The notes under the pieces: generated by a model | The model's input: the letters and a program-made list of their open reading frames with translations, nothing else | The model's database searches: none | Told to the model about the DNA's origin: nothing | Translations under genes and position numbers: made by a program | From: Sphingobacteriales bacterium | GTDB taxonomy: Bacteria > Bacteroidota > Bacteroidia > Sphingobacteriales > Sphingobacteriaceae | Direction: 5' to 3' | NCBI GenBank assembly: GCA_025353765.1 | Contig: JANXOD010000002.1 | Span: forward strand, 1 to 64,000 | Length of the DNA stretch: 64,000 nucleotides | Part shown: positions 27,554 through 37,515 of the stretch, one piece after another | How the letters are laid out: each line of letters opens with the position of its first letter | How positions within the stretch are numbered: the stretch's first letter is position 1

Positions 27554-28261
27554 GTGCCAAACGCCAACTCCCAAATTAAACACCTCTTTTTCGATCTGGA
27601 TCATACCATCTGGGATTTTGACAAGAATGCCGAAGAAACTCTTCATGAGCTTTATCATTCCTATAACTTAAAAGAATTGGGCCTATACTCAGCAGACCTT
27701 TTTATTGAAATTTATACACAAAATAACCATCAGCTTTGGGCCGATTACCATTTAGGTAAAATTACCAGACAGGTATTAAGAGAAACCCGTTTTTCAAAAA
27801 CATTTATTGATTTAGGCGTATCTCCGGATTGTATTCCCGTTGATTTTGAAGATGATTATGTAAACATCTGTCCTACTAAAACTAACCTTTTTCCACAGGC
27901 ACATGAAACGTTAAATTATTTAGATAAAAAATATACTCTCCATCTTATTTCAAACGGTTTTAAAGAATCTACAGAAATGAAGATTGAAAGAACAGACCTA
28001 GGAAAATATTTTGTAACGGTTACTATATCAGAAATTGCCGGTTATAGCAAACCAGATAAAGCTATATTTGAGTATGCTTTAAAAGGAGCTAATGCTAAAG
28101 TGCATGAATCGCTAATGATTGGCGATAGTCTTGAAGCAGATATACGCGGCGCACAAGATTTTGGAATGAAAGCCATTTATTTTAATCCTGAAAGAAAAGA
28201 AAAACCTGATGATGTAGAATTCCAAATCATAGAGTTAAGTGAGTTAATGCAATTATTATGA
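27554..28261 (+). CDS. YjjG-family HAD nucleotidase
   Basis: 235 residues from a GTG start; no ATG is available near the N-terminus. HAD motifs are FFDLDHTIWDF (motif I with the nucleophile Asp), HLISNGF (motif II), KPDKAIFEYAL (motif III Lys) and MIGDSLEADIRGA (motif IV). The -DLDHTIWDF- form with Trp is typical of YjjG, which dephosphorylates pyrimidine nucleoside monophosphates including non-canonical ones. Its stop overlaps the DinB gene start (ATGA). Confidence 0.88.
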   Translation: MPNANSQIKHLFFDLDHTIWDFDKNAEETLHELYHSYNLKELGLYSADLFIEIYTQNNHQLWADYHLGKITRQVLRETRFSKTFIDLGVSPDCIPVDFEDDYVNICPTKTNLFPQAHETLNYLDKKYTLHLISNGFKESTEMKIERTDLGKYFVTVTISEIAGYSKPDKAIFEYALKGANAKVHESLMIGDSLEADIRGAQDFGMKAIYFNPERKEKPDDVEFQIIELSELMQLL

Positions 28262-28770
28262 GTTTAGCCAGTAAGCAAACTTCTTTGCTCAATTCTATAG
28301 CAGAGTACGAAAAACTGCTTGGCACATTAACTGAAGAAGATTTTTTGTGCAGCCCTGCGGATGGTGTTTGGTCATATTCTGAAGTGTATTCGCATATTTT
28401 TCAGGCAAACCTGGGATCGTCGATAGCTTTAGAAAAATGCATTAATGGAACGGCTATTGAAAGCTATAAATCTGATCATTGGTTAGCATGGAGTATTTTA
28501 TTTTTTGGACGGTTTCCTCCCGGTAAGATCAAAGCGCCCAAGCGAATTGCGGCTATGGTAAAGAAAATAAGTAGAGAAGAAGCTGGAAATCTTATCGTCA
28601 AATTTAAAAAACGGGTATCCGAATTATATCCGCAAATAAAGAAAGCATCTCCTGCACAGAAAATACAACATCCAAGATTAGGCTTATTAAATTCTACTCA
28701 ATGGTTTCGATTTATCGAAATTCATACACGTCATCATCAAAAACAATTACAGCGTATTCTAAGCTGCTAA
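28258..28770 (+). CDS. DinB-family protein
   Basis: 170 residues, four-helix bundle type. The metal-binding histidines are suggested by EVYSHIFQAN and IHTRHHQKQLQRIL at the C-terminus, the usual DinB_2 signature. Members are thiol-dependent transferases or damage-induced proteins; the substrate is unknown. It overlaps the HAD gene by 4 bp and is translationally coupled to it. Confidence 0.85.
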   Translation: MSLASKQTSLLNSIAEYEKLLGTLTEEDFLCSPADGVWSYSEVYSHIFQANLGSSIALEKCINGTAIESYKSDHWLAWSILFFGRFPPGKIKAPKRIAAMVKKISREEAGNLIVKFKKRVSELYPQIKKASPAQKIQHPRLGLLNSTQWFRFIEIHTRHHQKQLQRILSC

Positions 28771-28856
28771 AATAATTCTTATAGTATTAGTTGTTGTTAG
28801 TTTTTTCTACCATCCTTTTGTCTTAATATTGCTACTATAAACTCCGCACTATAAGC

Positions 28857-29837
28857 ATGATTAAACTATTTAGAAGCCATAATCCTCTTAACTTAATTTT
28901 AATGGCTGGTATAGCTTTAATTTTAAGAACGGGAATGCTTTACAATACGCCTGAAAAGCTGAGTTTTGATTTTATTGAACCTTTTACCAAGTTGCTAATT
29001 GCAATACCTCTTGAAAATGCCTTTTCGCCGATTGCCAATATTTTTATCGCTTTATTTTTAATGCTAATACAGGCATTTATTTTCAATAAAGTGGTGAATG
29101 ATTATAACCTGTTAGGTAAACCTAGTTTTTTACCGGCATTAATGTATGTTACAACTTGCAGCCTGCTGAAACCCTTTCTAGTATTAAGCCCGGCTCTAAT
29201 TTGTAATTTTTTAATTATATGGATGATTGAAAAATTTCTGAGCGTTTACCGCCGAGATGATGTGCGTTCGGTAATGTTTGATTTGGGGATGATCGTTGCA
29301 TTAGGCACATTAATCTATTTCCCATTTATTGCCATGTTGCCATTGTTATGGATAGGACTTGTAATTTTTCGGCCGTTTAGCTGGCGTGAGTGGATTATTG
29401 GTCTTATTGGATTCCTTACCATTTTCTTCTTTTTAGGCGTTTTCTATTACTGGAATAATTCACTGGATCAATTTTACAATATCTGGCTTCCGCTTGCTAC
29501 GAAATTTCCAACTAACTTAAAAATAGACCTGTATAATTATCTGGTTTTAATACCCATCGTCATTGTGATTTTATTAGGCATTCTTCAGTTGAGGAATAAT
29601 TTTTTCAGAAGCTTTGTGCAGGTACGAAAATCTTTTCAATTACTATTTTTTATGTTTTTATTGAGGATGATTTCCTTCTACTTTAAACCTGATTTTCCAG
29701 TATATCATTTTCTGCTTTGTGCTCCGCCAGTCTCTGTGTTAATGGCCTATTATTTTCTCAATGCGGGTAAACGCTGGATTTATGAAAGCCTGTATTTGTT
29801 TTTAATAGTATTTATTATTTATTTCCAGCTATTCTGA
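28857..29837 (+). CDS. DUF6427 polytopic membrane protein
   Basis: 326 residues with about eight to nine membrane helices. Family landmarks are the N-terminal FRSHNPLNLILM and the central FRPFSWREWIIGLIGF loop. DUF6427 proteins are Bacteroidota-specific and uncharacterised; they are often found near purQ or glycosyltransferases. It begins 86 bp after the DinB stop. Confidence 0.8.
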   Translation: MIKLFRSHNPLNLILMAGIALILRTGMLYNTPEKLSFDFIEPFTKLLIAIPLENAFSPIANIFIALFLMLIQAFIFNKVVNDYNLLGKPSFLPALMYVTTCSLLKPFLVLSPALICNFLIIWMIEKFLSVYRRDDVRSVMFDLGMIVALGTLIYFPFIAMLPLLWIGLVIFRPFSWREWIIGLIGFLTIFFFLGVFYYWNNSLDQFYNIWLPLATKFPTNLKIDLYNYLVLIPIVIVILLGILQLRNNFFRSFVQVRKSFQLLFFMFLLRMISFYFKPDFPVYHFLLCAPPVSVLMAYYFLNAGKRWIYESLYLFLIVFIIYFQLF

Positions 29838-29962
29838 TTCAGAGTAAACGAACTTCTTTAACCTTTTTTAACACATATAAAGTTTAGCAATCTTAAAATT
29901 TAAATAGCTTTGTAATGTGAACAGAACTTCTCCTCTGATATTCATACCATAAAACAAATAAA

Positions 29963-30655
29963 ATGAAGTTTGGCGTTGTCATTTTTCCTGGCTCTAACTG
30001 TGATGAAGATATCATCTACGTTCTAGAAAAGATCATGGGGCAAGGGGTTGTAAGGTTATGGCATAAAGACCATGATTTACAGAATGTTGATTTTATAATA
30101 TTGCCCGGAGGTTTTTCTTTTGGAGATTATTTGCGTTCGGGTGCTATTGCTAAATTTTCACCCATCATGCAAGAGGTTATTCACTTTGCAAATAAAGGTG
30201 GTTATGTGATGGGCATTTGTAATGGATTTCAAATTCTTGCAGAAGCCGGCTTGGTTCCAGGCGCATTCTTGCATAACAGCAGGCGCAAATTTATTTGCCG
30301 TAATATTTACTTAAAACCAGAAACAACAAATTCGCTGATCACCTCTCTATTGGATACTCAAAAAGCATTAAAAATTCCAATTGCGCATGGCGAAGGGAAT
30401 TATTTTGCATCTGCTGATGTATTGAAAAAAATGAAGGATCATGATCAGATACTATTCCGTTATTGCGATGAAACTGGTAATGTAACACCAGATTCCAATC
30501 CAAACGGTTCGCTGGAAAATATAGCCGGTATTTGTAACCAAACGCGTAATGTTTTCGGTTTAATGCCTCATCCCGAACGTGCTTCCGATGCACTTTTATC
30601 CAATCAGGATGGTCTTGGAATTTTCGAATCCATACTTCAAACAGTGAAGGCTTAA
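29963..30655 (+). CDS. purQ: Phosphoribosylformylglycinamidine synthase subunit PurQ
   Basis: 230 residues. A class I glutamine amidotransferase that feeds ammonia to PurL in step four of purine synthesis. The nucleophile is Cys86 in GICNGFQ; the His-Glu pair is H203/E205 in [16 protein letters not shown] at the N-terminus and [14 protein letters not shown] are family marks. A TAGCTTTG -7-like box lies at 29905-29912. The stop and the coaX start share one base (TAATG). Confidence 0.96.
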   Translation: MKFGVVIFPGSNCDEDIIYVLEKIMGQGVVRLWHKDHDLQNVDFIILPGGFSFGDYLRSGAIAKFSPIMQEVIHFANKGGYVMGICNGFQILAEAGLVPGAFLHNSRRKFICRNIYLKPETTNSLITSLLDTQKALKIPIAHGEGNYFASADVLKKMKDHDQILFRYCDETGNVTPDSNPNGSLENIAGICNQTRNVFGLMPHPERASDALLSNQDGLGIFESILQTVKA

Positions 30656-31401
30656 TGGCAAACCTTGTAATTGATATTGGCAATAGCCGAATAAAAGTTG
30701 CCATATTTAATGATCGTCAGCTTATTAAACAAGAATCAATTACTAAACTCACCTTAGATTATTTACAGCATCTTTTATCAACCCATCAACTTACAAACAC
30801 CATTGTTTCATCTGTAAAAAGGGACGAGGAATTTGAATTTGAAAACCTCCTGAAACAAGAAACATCTTATTTAAAGTTTAGCACAGCGCTTAAAACATCT
30901 ATCAACAATAAATATAAAGGCATTTATACCTTAGGTTTAGACAGGTTCGCCGGAATAATAGGAGCGCAGACTCTGTTTCCCAACACCAATTGTTTAGTTA
31001 TAGATGCGGGTACTTGCATTACTTACGACGCCTTGGATACACAAAGTATTTATTATGGGGGAAGTATATCTCCGGGCCTGCATATGCGGTTAAATGCGCT
31101 ACATACTTTTACAGGCAAGTTGCCGTTAGTTGATTTAGATGAGCAATTTATTGATTGGGAAGGTTATGATACTCGTTCTTCCATTCTTTCGGGAGTTGTA
31201 AATGGAGCAGTTTCCGAAATAGTGGGATTTATAAAAAAATATAGTTCACGTTATTTAAATCTGCAGATAATTCTCTGCGGTGGCGATGCGAATTTTTTTG
31301 ATACTCGCTTGAAAAATAGCATCTTTGCCCACGCTTTAAAAATCGAACCTCATTTGGTTCTTATCGGATTAAACGAAGTTATACACCAACATAATGATTA
31401 A
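30655..31401 (+). CDS. coaX: Type III pantothenate kinase
   Basis: 248 residues. First step of coenzyme A synthesis. The N-terminal NLVIDIGNSRIKVAIF is the ASKHA phosphate-binding motif, GLDRFAGIIGA and LVIDAGTCITYD are the other nucleotide/pantothenate motifs, and SPGLHMRLNALHTFTGKLP is typical of CoaX. No classic Walker motif, as expected. It overlaps its neighbours on both sides, so it is within an operon. Confidence 0.95.
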   Translation: MANLVIDIGNSRIKVAIFNDRQLIKQESITKLTLDYLQHLLSTHQLTNTIVSSVKRDEEFEFENLLKQETSYLKFSTALKTSINNKYKGIYTLGLDRFAGIIGAQTLFPNTNCLVIDAGTCITYDALDTQSIYYGGSISPGLHMRLNALHTFTGKLPLVDLDEQFIDWEGYDTRSSILSGVVNGAVSEIVGFIKKYSSRYLNLQIILCGGDANFFDTRLKNSIFAHALKIEPHLVLIGLNEVIHQHND

Positions 31402-32701
31402 ATTTTTTAAATATATATTAGCTTGTACATTGTTTTTTACAGTAGTTTCAGCAAGTGCACAAAGCAATTCAACTTCACCTTATTCACAATTTGGATTAGG
31501 AGATTTAAAGGGCTCTTTATTACCTCAAAACAGAGCTATGGGTGGCATCAGTATGGGTTTGCGCAAACCAGGGCCTTATAACAATATCAATCTGGCTAAT
31601 CCGGCATCGTATTCTGCTATCCAATTAACTATTTTTGATATAGGCGCCTATACAGACCTCCGCCAGCTGAGTAAATCTGGGACGTCACAAAATACATTTA
31701 GTTCTACTCTAAGCCATATCACATTTGGTATTCCTGTTAGCAAAAACTCTGCTTTAAGTTTTGGCATACTTCCTTTTAGTAGTTTAGGTTATCAATATAA
31801 AAATTCCTCACAGATTGTGGTTTCACCAACAGAAACAACTCCTGTAAATTATATTTATGCCGGTGATGGAGGATTATCTAAAGCATATTTAGGCTATGGT
31901 TTTAAGGTAGTTCCAAATTTGAGTGCAGGGTTTAATGTATCCTATGTTTTTGGAAATTTGAAAGATAGCCGCTCTGCCGAATTTCCTGAAGAACCGGGAG
32001 CATTAAACTCTCGGACAGAAGAAAGTAAAAGTATTGGCGGCTTAAGTTATGATTATGGATTACAATATGCCGCCAATGTGTCAAAAAACACAAAACTAAT
32101 TATTGGTTATACAGGCAATGCCGGAACTCATTTAAATTTCACTAAAACTGTAGTAACAACCAGATATCAGAAAAATTTCACTTCGGAAGATGAATCAACT
32201 CCGGTTGATACAACTTTCTTTTCTGAAAATGCTAAGGTAAAATTAAGCATGCCAATGACGCATACTTTTGGTTTTGCCTTCGAAAAAACAAACAGCTGGC
32301 TTGTTGGTGCAGATGTATCTTATAGTAATTGGTCCGACTATCGGGAAGATAATGTAAATCCCGGATTAAACAATAGCTATGGAGTAGGAGTGGGCGGACA
32401 ATTTACACCAGATATTACTGCGGTTTCTAATTATTTTAAGCTAGTTGATTATCGTTTTGGATTTAAATATGATAAAACCTATGTTCGCCTGAATAATACG
32501 GATATCAAACAATATGCTATTACATTCGGTTTTGGCTTGCCTTTACAATCTAATCGATCAACAGCATATAAAATAAATGTATCTGCAGAATTAGGACAGC
32601 GAGGGACATTGAGTAATAACCTGATACGTGAACATTATGTTAATATTAACCTTGGTTTTACGCTCAATGACAAATGGTTCGTAAAGCCTAAATTCGATTA
32701 A
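31394..32701 (+). CDS. Outer membrane beta-barrel protein (FadL/OmpP1-like)
   Basis: 435 residues. A signal peptide ends VSASAQ (about 23), followed by STSPYSQFGLGDL, RAMGGISMG and NINLANPASYSAI, the usual start of a Bacteroidota barrel group related to FadL-type transporters. Alternating strands run to the aromatic end (FVKPKFD). It overlaps coaX by 8 bp and is followed by lptC; the order coaX, barrel, lptC, PpiD-like recurs in Bacteroidota (from memory), hinting at a role in envelope assembly. Confidence 0.8.
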   Translation: MIKFFKYILACTLFFTVVSASAQSNSTSPYSQFGLGDLKGSLLPQNRAMGGISMGLRKPGPYNNINLANPASYSAIQLTIFDIGAYTDLRQLSKSGTSQNTFSSTLSHITFGIPVSKNSALSFGILPFSSLGYQYKNSSQIVVSPTETTPVNYIYAGDGGLSKAYLGYGFKVVPNLSAGFNVSYVFGNLKDSRSAEFPEEPGALNSRTEESKSIGGLSYDYGLQYAANVSKNTKLIIGYTGNAGTHLNFTKTVVTTRYQKNFTSEDESTPVDTTFFSENAKVKLSMPMTHTFGFAFEKTNSWLVGADVSYSNWSDYREDNVNPGLNNSYGVGVGGQFTPDITAVSNYFKLVDYRFGFKYDKTYVRLNNTDIKQYAITFGFGLPLQSNRSTAYKINVSAELGQRGTLSNNLIREHYVNINLGFTLNDKWFVKPKFD

Positions 32702-32708
32702 CTAGGTC

Positions 32709-33272
32709 ATGAAACTTTTATCCTGCATTGCTTACGGCTTCTTTTTAGCAGGAATTATAACACTAACTGGTTGTGAAAATGACCTGAAAGATGTAGAACA
32801 AGTTTCCTCCAGAAAATTAAATATTCCGGTTGATAAATCAACCGGTGTTGTTTTGATTTATAGCGACTCTGCTATTGTAAAAGCCAAGTTAATAACTCCA
32901 GAATTGCTTCATTTTAAAATAGCCAAGCCTTATTATGAGATGAAAAAAGGTGTTATGGTTATTTTTTTTGATGCAAAACAGAATGAAACAAACCGGATTA
33001 AAGCCGATTACGCTATACAACGTGAAAATGAAAAGCTAATTGAGTTAAAAAAAAATGTAGTGGCAACCACTGTTAAGGGAGAAACCTTTAAATCAGATGA
33101 ATTAATTTGGGATCAAACTAAAAAACGTTTTTACTCTAATAAATTAGTCAGCATAACTTCTAAAGGAAATATATTATATGGTACAAGCTTTTGGGCTAAT
33201 GAAAATTTCTCTTATTATGAGATTACACAATCTACAGGAGATTTGAGTTTAACAGAAAAACAAGGATTTTAA
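32709..33272 (+). CDS. lptC: LPS export protein LptC-like lipoprotein
   Basis: 187 residues. It has a lipobox (TLTGC, Cys at about 21) and a single beta-jellyroll OstA-like domain with VVLIYSDSAIVKAKLITPELLHF and RIKADYAI, typical of the Bacteroidota LptC branch, which is lipoprotein-anchored. LptC links the LptBFG transporter to LptA in LPS transport. It is 7 bp after the barrel gene. Confidence 0.85.
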   Translation: MKLLSCIAYGFFLAGIITLTGCENDLKDVEQVSSRKLNIPVDKSTGVVLIYSDSAIVKAKLITPELLHFKIAKPYYEMKKGVMVIFFDAKQNETNRIKADYAIQRENEKLIELKKNVVATTVKGETFKSDELIWDQTKKRFYSNKLVSITSKGNILYGTSFWANENFSYYEITQSTGDLSLTEKQGF

Positions 33273-33406
33273 TAAGCATTAGTACTTTACTATGCAATAA
33301 AGCATAATTTTAAAATTAAAAAACTAAGGATAATAATTTTGTCTTAGTATTTTTTTTAAAAATTGTATCTTGCGCCCTCTTTTGAAATAATATAAAGTTT
33401 GAGTAT

Positions 33407-35518
33407 ATGGGAATAATGAGTTTTTTGCGAAACCGTGCAGGTATTATCATCGTTGGGGTGATTGGTTTTGCAATTGTCGCTTTTTTAGTAAGTGATGCAG
33501 TACGTTTAGGAACTCCTTTTTGGAAAGCACATCAAAATGAAGTGGGAGAAGTTGCAGGTGAGACTATTCCTATACAGGACTTTCAAAGTAAAGTAGAGGT
33601 AAACACCAATAATTTTAAGCAGCAAATGGGTCAGGGTAATTTAAATCCTCAAATGGCAGCTTACGTAATTGAAAATACCTGGAACCAAACAGTATCCCAA
33701 ATACTGATGGATAAGGAAATTAACCGCCTGGGATTACAGGTAAGCAAGAATGAACTTAACGATCTTATTACCGGAAAAAAGCCAGATCCCCAAATTATTC
33801 AAAATTTTGGTGATCCTAAAACAGGTACGATTAATCGTGCGCAACTTAATTCCTTTTTAGAAAAGGTAAGAACTGAAGATCCTTCGAGCCAACTTAGCCA
33901 GCAATGGACTTCTTTTTTATTGAATATTCGTCAGAATCGTTTAACTGAGAAGTATAATAATCTGATTAAAAACAGCATGTATGTAACCTCATTAGAAGCA
34001 CGTGAAGATTATAATCAACGTAATAAACTGGCTAATTTCCAATATGTAACGCTTGATTATGCTTCAATCCCGGATAATCAGATAAAAATCACGGATGAAG
34101 ATTACAAAAAATATTACAACGAGAATAAGTTCAAATTTAAAAATCCGGATGAAAATCGCACGTTTGAATATGTGGTATTTGATGCCAATCCTTCAAAAGC
34201 AGACTCTGCCGATTTAAAAGCCGCCATAACAAAATTAGCTGCGGATTTTAAAGCTAGTAATAATGACTCTTTATTTGTAAGTATAAATTCTGATACAAAA
34301 ACTCCATTAAAATATGTTCATAAAGGGCAATTAGATCCGGCAGTAGATTCTGTAGTATTTAAATCAGAAAAAGGTGCTTTTATAGGCCCGGTATTTAGTA
34401 ATGGAACTTACAAAATGGCCAAAGTATTAGACGTAAAAATGAGTCCGGATTCGGTTAAAGCTAGCCATATTTTAATTAACCCGGCAACAGAAGGGGGTTT
34501 GGATAAAGCAAAAGCAAAAGCAGATTCCATTAAAAACTTGATTCAGAAAGGTGCAAGTTTTGCAGATTTAGCTAAGAAATTTGGTACAGACGGCACGAAA
34601 GATAAAGGTGGTGATTTAGGAATATTTGCACGTGGTTCTATGATACCTGTTTTTGAAGATGCTGTTTTTGATGGTAAAACAGGAGACTTAAAAGTAATTA
34701 CCACACAATATGGTGTACATGTAATTAGAATTGAAGCTCAAAAAGGAGCATCAAAAGTAGCTAAAGTAGCCCTAATTGATAAAGCATTAACCAGTAGCAA
34801 TAAAACGCAGCAAGAGGCCTACGCAAAAGCATCCGCCTTTTTAAGTGTTGCTACTAATGCAAAAGCATTTGATGAAGATGCGAAAAAAATGAATTACACT
34901 AAGCTAATAGCAGAGAATATAACTCCAATGCAGGGCTCAGTGCAAGGTTTAGATAATCCTCGTGAACTTATACGTTGGGCATTTAAAGCAGATGAAGGTG
35001 ATATTTCCAATCAGGTATTTGAAATAGGAACTAAATTCGCCATTGCAAAATTAGTTAGCATTCGTGAAAAAGGAACATTAACCTTAGACCAGGTGAAAAA
35101 ACAAATAGAGCCAATGGTGCGTAATCAGATAAAAGCTAAAATGCAATCAGATAAATTAAATAAAGCTTTATCTGGCTCATCCAATATAGCCCAAGTCGCT
35201 CAAAAGGTAGGTAAAACTGCTACACCTGTACAAAATATAGTTTTTGCTAATCCGGTAATTCCAGGAATTGCGCAAGAAAATAAAGTGGTAGGATCAGTAT
35301 TTGGGTCGCAGCCTGGTAAGCTTTCTAAAGTAATTGAAGGTGATCGTGGTGTCTATGTTTTTGTAGTCAATGGGTTTACAAATCCGGCTCCTTTAACCAA
35401 TGCATTTAAGCAAAAGCAACAAATAGCACAAGGTTTAACACAACGTGCCCCTGGCGAAGCCTTTAAAGCATTGCGTGATAAAGCCGATATCAAAGACAAT
35501 CGGGTAAGGTTTTTTTAA
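33407..35518 (+). CDS. PpiD/SurA-like periplasmic peptidyl-prolyl isomerase
   Basis: 703 residues. One N-terminal membrane helix (about 12-28, RAGIIIVGVIGFAIVAFLV) anchors it to the inner membrane with the rest in the periplasm. A SurA_N-like chaperone region (about 40-240) precedes a parvulin domain (about 345-445, ASHILINP, GASFADLAKKFGTDGTKDKGGDLGIF, YGVHVIRI). A long C-terminal region completes the PpiD-type layout. The start fits MGIMSFLRNRAG. It ends at a strong terminator. Confidence 0.9.
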   Translation: MGIMSFLRNRAGIIIVGVIGFAIVAFLVSDAVRLGTPFWKAHQNEVGEVAGETIPIQDFQSKVEVNTNNFKQQMGQGNLNPQMAAYVIENTWNQTVSQILMDKEINRLGLQVSKNELNDLITGKKPDPQIIQNFGDPKTGTINRAQLNSFLEKVRTEDPSSQLSQQWTSFLLNIRQNRLTEKYNNLIKNSMYVTSLEAREDYNQRNKLANFQYVTLDYASIPDNQIKITDEDYKKYYNENKFKFKNPDENRTFEYVVFDANPSKADSADLKAAITKLAADFKASNNDSLFVSINSDTKTPLKYVHKGQLDPAVDSVVFKSEKGAFIGPVFSNGTYKMAKVLDVKMSPDSVKASHILINPATEGGLDKAKAKADSIKNLIQKGASFADLAKKFGTDGTKDKGGDLGIFARGSMIPVFEDAVFDGKTGDLKVITTQYGVHVIRIEAQKGASKVAKVALIDKALTSSNKTQQEAYAKASAFLSVATNAKAFDEDAKKMNYTKLIAENITPMQGSVQGLDNPRELIRWAFKADEGDISNQVFEIGTKFAIAKLVSIREKGTLTLDQVKKQIEPMVRNQIKAKMQSDKLNKALSGSSNIAQVAQKVGKTATPVQNIVFANPVIPGIAQENKVVGSVFGSQPGKLSKVIEGDRGVYVFVVNGFTNPAPLTNAFKQKQQIAQGLTQRAPGEAFKALRDKADIKDNRVRFF

Positions 35519-35540
35519 CAGGTTAATTCCTTAACTTTAT

Positions 35541-35577
35541 ATCCGGAAAAGATAACCTCTTTTCCGGATTTTTTTTG
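35541..35577 (+). terminator. Strong intrinsic terminator after the PpiD-like gene
   Basis: ATCCGGAAAAGA and TCTTTTCCGGAT form a perfect 12-bp stem with a 5-nt loop, followed by an uninterrupted T tract. The T tract ends one base before the ATG at 35579. Confidence 0.9.
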
Positions 35578-35578
35578 G

Positions 35579-36103
35579 ATGCTAGTTATGGATGTACAGG
35601 AAAATATTATTAATAAAGTAGCTCAAAGTGGATTAATTAGTTTTGATCTGGCTGAATTATATCCTCAGGGAGAACGGGTTCTGTATGATATGAAAGATAA
35701 CCTGTTTCATGGATTGATATTAAAAGAAAAGGATTTTCGCGAATTTGTTAAAGAGCATAATTGGGCTTCGTATACAGATAAACATGTAGCTATTGTATGC
35801 TCAACCGATGCTATTGTTCCAACCTGGGCTTATATGTTGTTGGCAAATAAATTATCTCCATTCGCTAAAACAGTTGTCTTTGGCGATTTAAATATCTTGG
35901 AAACTATATTATTCGAACGTGAAATAGAACACTTGGATATGGAGAAATATAGAGATCAGCGTGTAGTCATCAAAGGCTGTGGCGATATTGCTATTCCTGT
36001 TTCAGCTTATGTACAATTAACTGTAAAATTAACAGGAGTAGTAAAAAGTATCATGTACGGTGAGCCATGTTCTACCGTTCCAATTTATAAGCGTAGAGAT
36101 TAA
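35579..36103 (+). CDS. DUF2480-family protein
   Basis: 174 residues, cytoplasmic. Family marks: IINKVAQSGLISFDLAELYPQGER, KDNLFHGLILKEKDFREF, CSTDAIVPTWAYMLLA and GCGDIAIPVSAYVQLT. Function unknown, conserved across Bacteroidota. The ATG at 35588 (MDVQENIINK) fits the family better than that at 35579. Either start is directly behind a terminator stem, so the mRNA is leaderless, has a very short leader, or comes from read-through. Confidence 0.85.
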   Translation: MLVMDVQENIINKVAQSGLISFDLAELYPQGERVLYDMKDNLFHGLILKEKDFREFVKEHNWASYTDKHVAIVCSTDAIVPTWAYMLLANKLSPFAKTVVFGDLNILETILFEREIEHLDMEKYRDQRVVIKGCGDIAIPVSAYVQLTVKLTGVVKSIMYGEPCSTVPIYKRRD

Positions 36104-36130
36104 AGGTTCAATTTTTGCAATATCTATTTT

Positions 36131-36904
36131 ATGAAAATATCAATTTTTACATTTTTCCTTTATATTATTTCTTCTCAGCTTCTGGCTCAGGAACTTCAGA
36201 ATACGAAAGAACCTGTTTTCCAAGTGGGAGAACAATTAAAATATCGTTTGCGATATGGCATCTTCACCGCTGCAGAGGCTAATATTAGAGTGGAGGAAAC
36301 AGATATTAAATTCGATAATCATCCTGTTTTTCATTTAGTTGCCGAAGGACGTACCGCGGGTGCATTTAATATTCTGTACAAAGTGCGTAATCGTTATGAT
36401 TCGTATATTGATAAAACAGATTTAGCACCCTATCTATATACAGAAGATATCCATGAGTCTAAGTATAAACGTACTGACAAAGCTCGTTTTTATCAGGATC
36501 AAAAGAAAATTGTATCTAATAAAGGTACTTTTAAAGGTGATGGACAGACATTTGATGTATTATCTGCCTATTATTTTGCCCGCAGCATAGATATTTCAAA
36601 ACTAAAGCTGGGCGATACATTTAATATGGATTATTTCTTAGATGATGGAGTCTCAAAGCTGCAAGTGAAATATGTGGGTAAAGAAAAGGTTAAAACTGCA
36701 TTAGGATATTTTAACTGTTTAAAATTTAGTCCATCCATACAACCCGGCCGTATTTTTAGAAAGGATAGCAAACTTTATTTATGGATAACCGATGATGGAA
36801 ACCGGATACCTGTAAAAGCCCAGGTAGAGATTTTAGTAGGATCTGTAACCATGGAATTAATTAGTGTAAACGGTTTAAAATTCCCATTACTCGCAAAAAA
36901 TTAA
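36131..36904 (+). CDS. DUF3108 secreted protein
   Basis: 257 residues with a signal peptide ending SSQLLAQ. The core FQVGEQLKYRLRYGIFTAAEANI and the ending FRKDSKLYLWITDDGNRIPVKAQVEI match DUF3108, a periplasmic beta-rich family of unknown function. It lies between DUF2480 and DUF3109 genes with short gaps (27 and 5 bp), so the three are probably one transcript. Confidence 0.88.
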   Translation: MKISIFTFFLYIISSQLLAQELQNTKEPVFQVGEQLKYRLRYGIFTAAEANIRVEETDIKFDNHPVFHLVAEGRTAGAFNILYKVRNRYDSYIDKTDLAPYLYTEDIHESKYKRTDKARFYQDQKKIVSNKGTFKGDGQTFDVLSAYYFARSIDISKLKLGDTFNMDYFLDDGVSKLQVKYVGKEKVKTALGYFNCLKFSPSIQPGRIFRKDSKLYLWITDDGNRIPVKAQVEILVGSVTMELISVNGLKFPLLAKN

Positions 36905-36909
36905 ATAGA

Positions 36910-37473
36910 ATGATTGAGGTACAGCATACATTGGTGCATGAGGATGTGGTTAAAGAAAATTTTGTATGCAATCTAAATAAATGCAAGGGTGCCTGCTGTA
37001 TTGAAGGAGATTCCGGAGCACCTCTTGAACGTTCTGAATTAGCTGTCCTGAAGGAAGTCTATCCTCATGTTAAACCCTATATGACACAAAAGGGCATTGA
37101 TACCGTAGAGCAGGTTGGGACCCATGTGAAAGATTTTGAAGGAGATTATACTACTCCATGCATAGATACTTACAAAGAGTGTGCTTACGTAACCTTTGAA
37201 AATGGCATCTCCAAATGTGCTATTGAAAAAGCTCACGAAGATGGTAAGATAGCCTGGAAGAAACCCATTTCCTGCCATTTATATCCTATACGCATTACAA
37301 ATTACCCCGAGTTTGATGTGTTGCATTATGATCGTTGGAATATCTGTAGTCCTGCTTGTGCTTTGGGTAATGAGGTTAAAGTTTCTGTTTACGAATTCTT
37401 AAAAGAACCGCTTATTCGCAAATATGGAGCAGAATGGTACCAGGAATTAGAAACTAAGGTCCAGTTTCTCTAA
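36910..37473 (+). CDS. DUF3109 cysteine-rich protein
   Basis: 187 residues. Two Cys clusters stand out: CNLNKCKGACC near residues 20-30 and CAYVTFENGISKCAIE, then ISCHLYPIR and NICSPACALG. This is the DUF3109/YkgJ-like pattern, probably binding an iron-sulfur cluster or zinc. Function unknown. The ATG is 5 bp after the DUF3108 stop. Confidence 0.9.
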   Translation: MIEVQHTLVHEDVVKENFVCNLNKCKGACCIEGDSGAPLERSELAVLKEVYPHVKPYMTQKGIDTVEQVGTHVKDFEGDYTTPCIDTYKECAYVTFENGISKCAIEKAHEDGKIAWKKPISCHLYPIRITNYPEFDVLHYDRWNICSPACALGNEVKVSVYEFLKEPLIRKYGAEWYQELETKVQFL

Positions 37474-37515
37474 AACAAGTAATTGTTTACATTTGCAACA
37501 ACCTAAAATTAGTAC

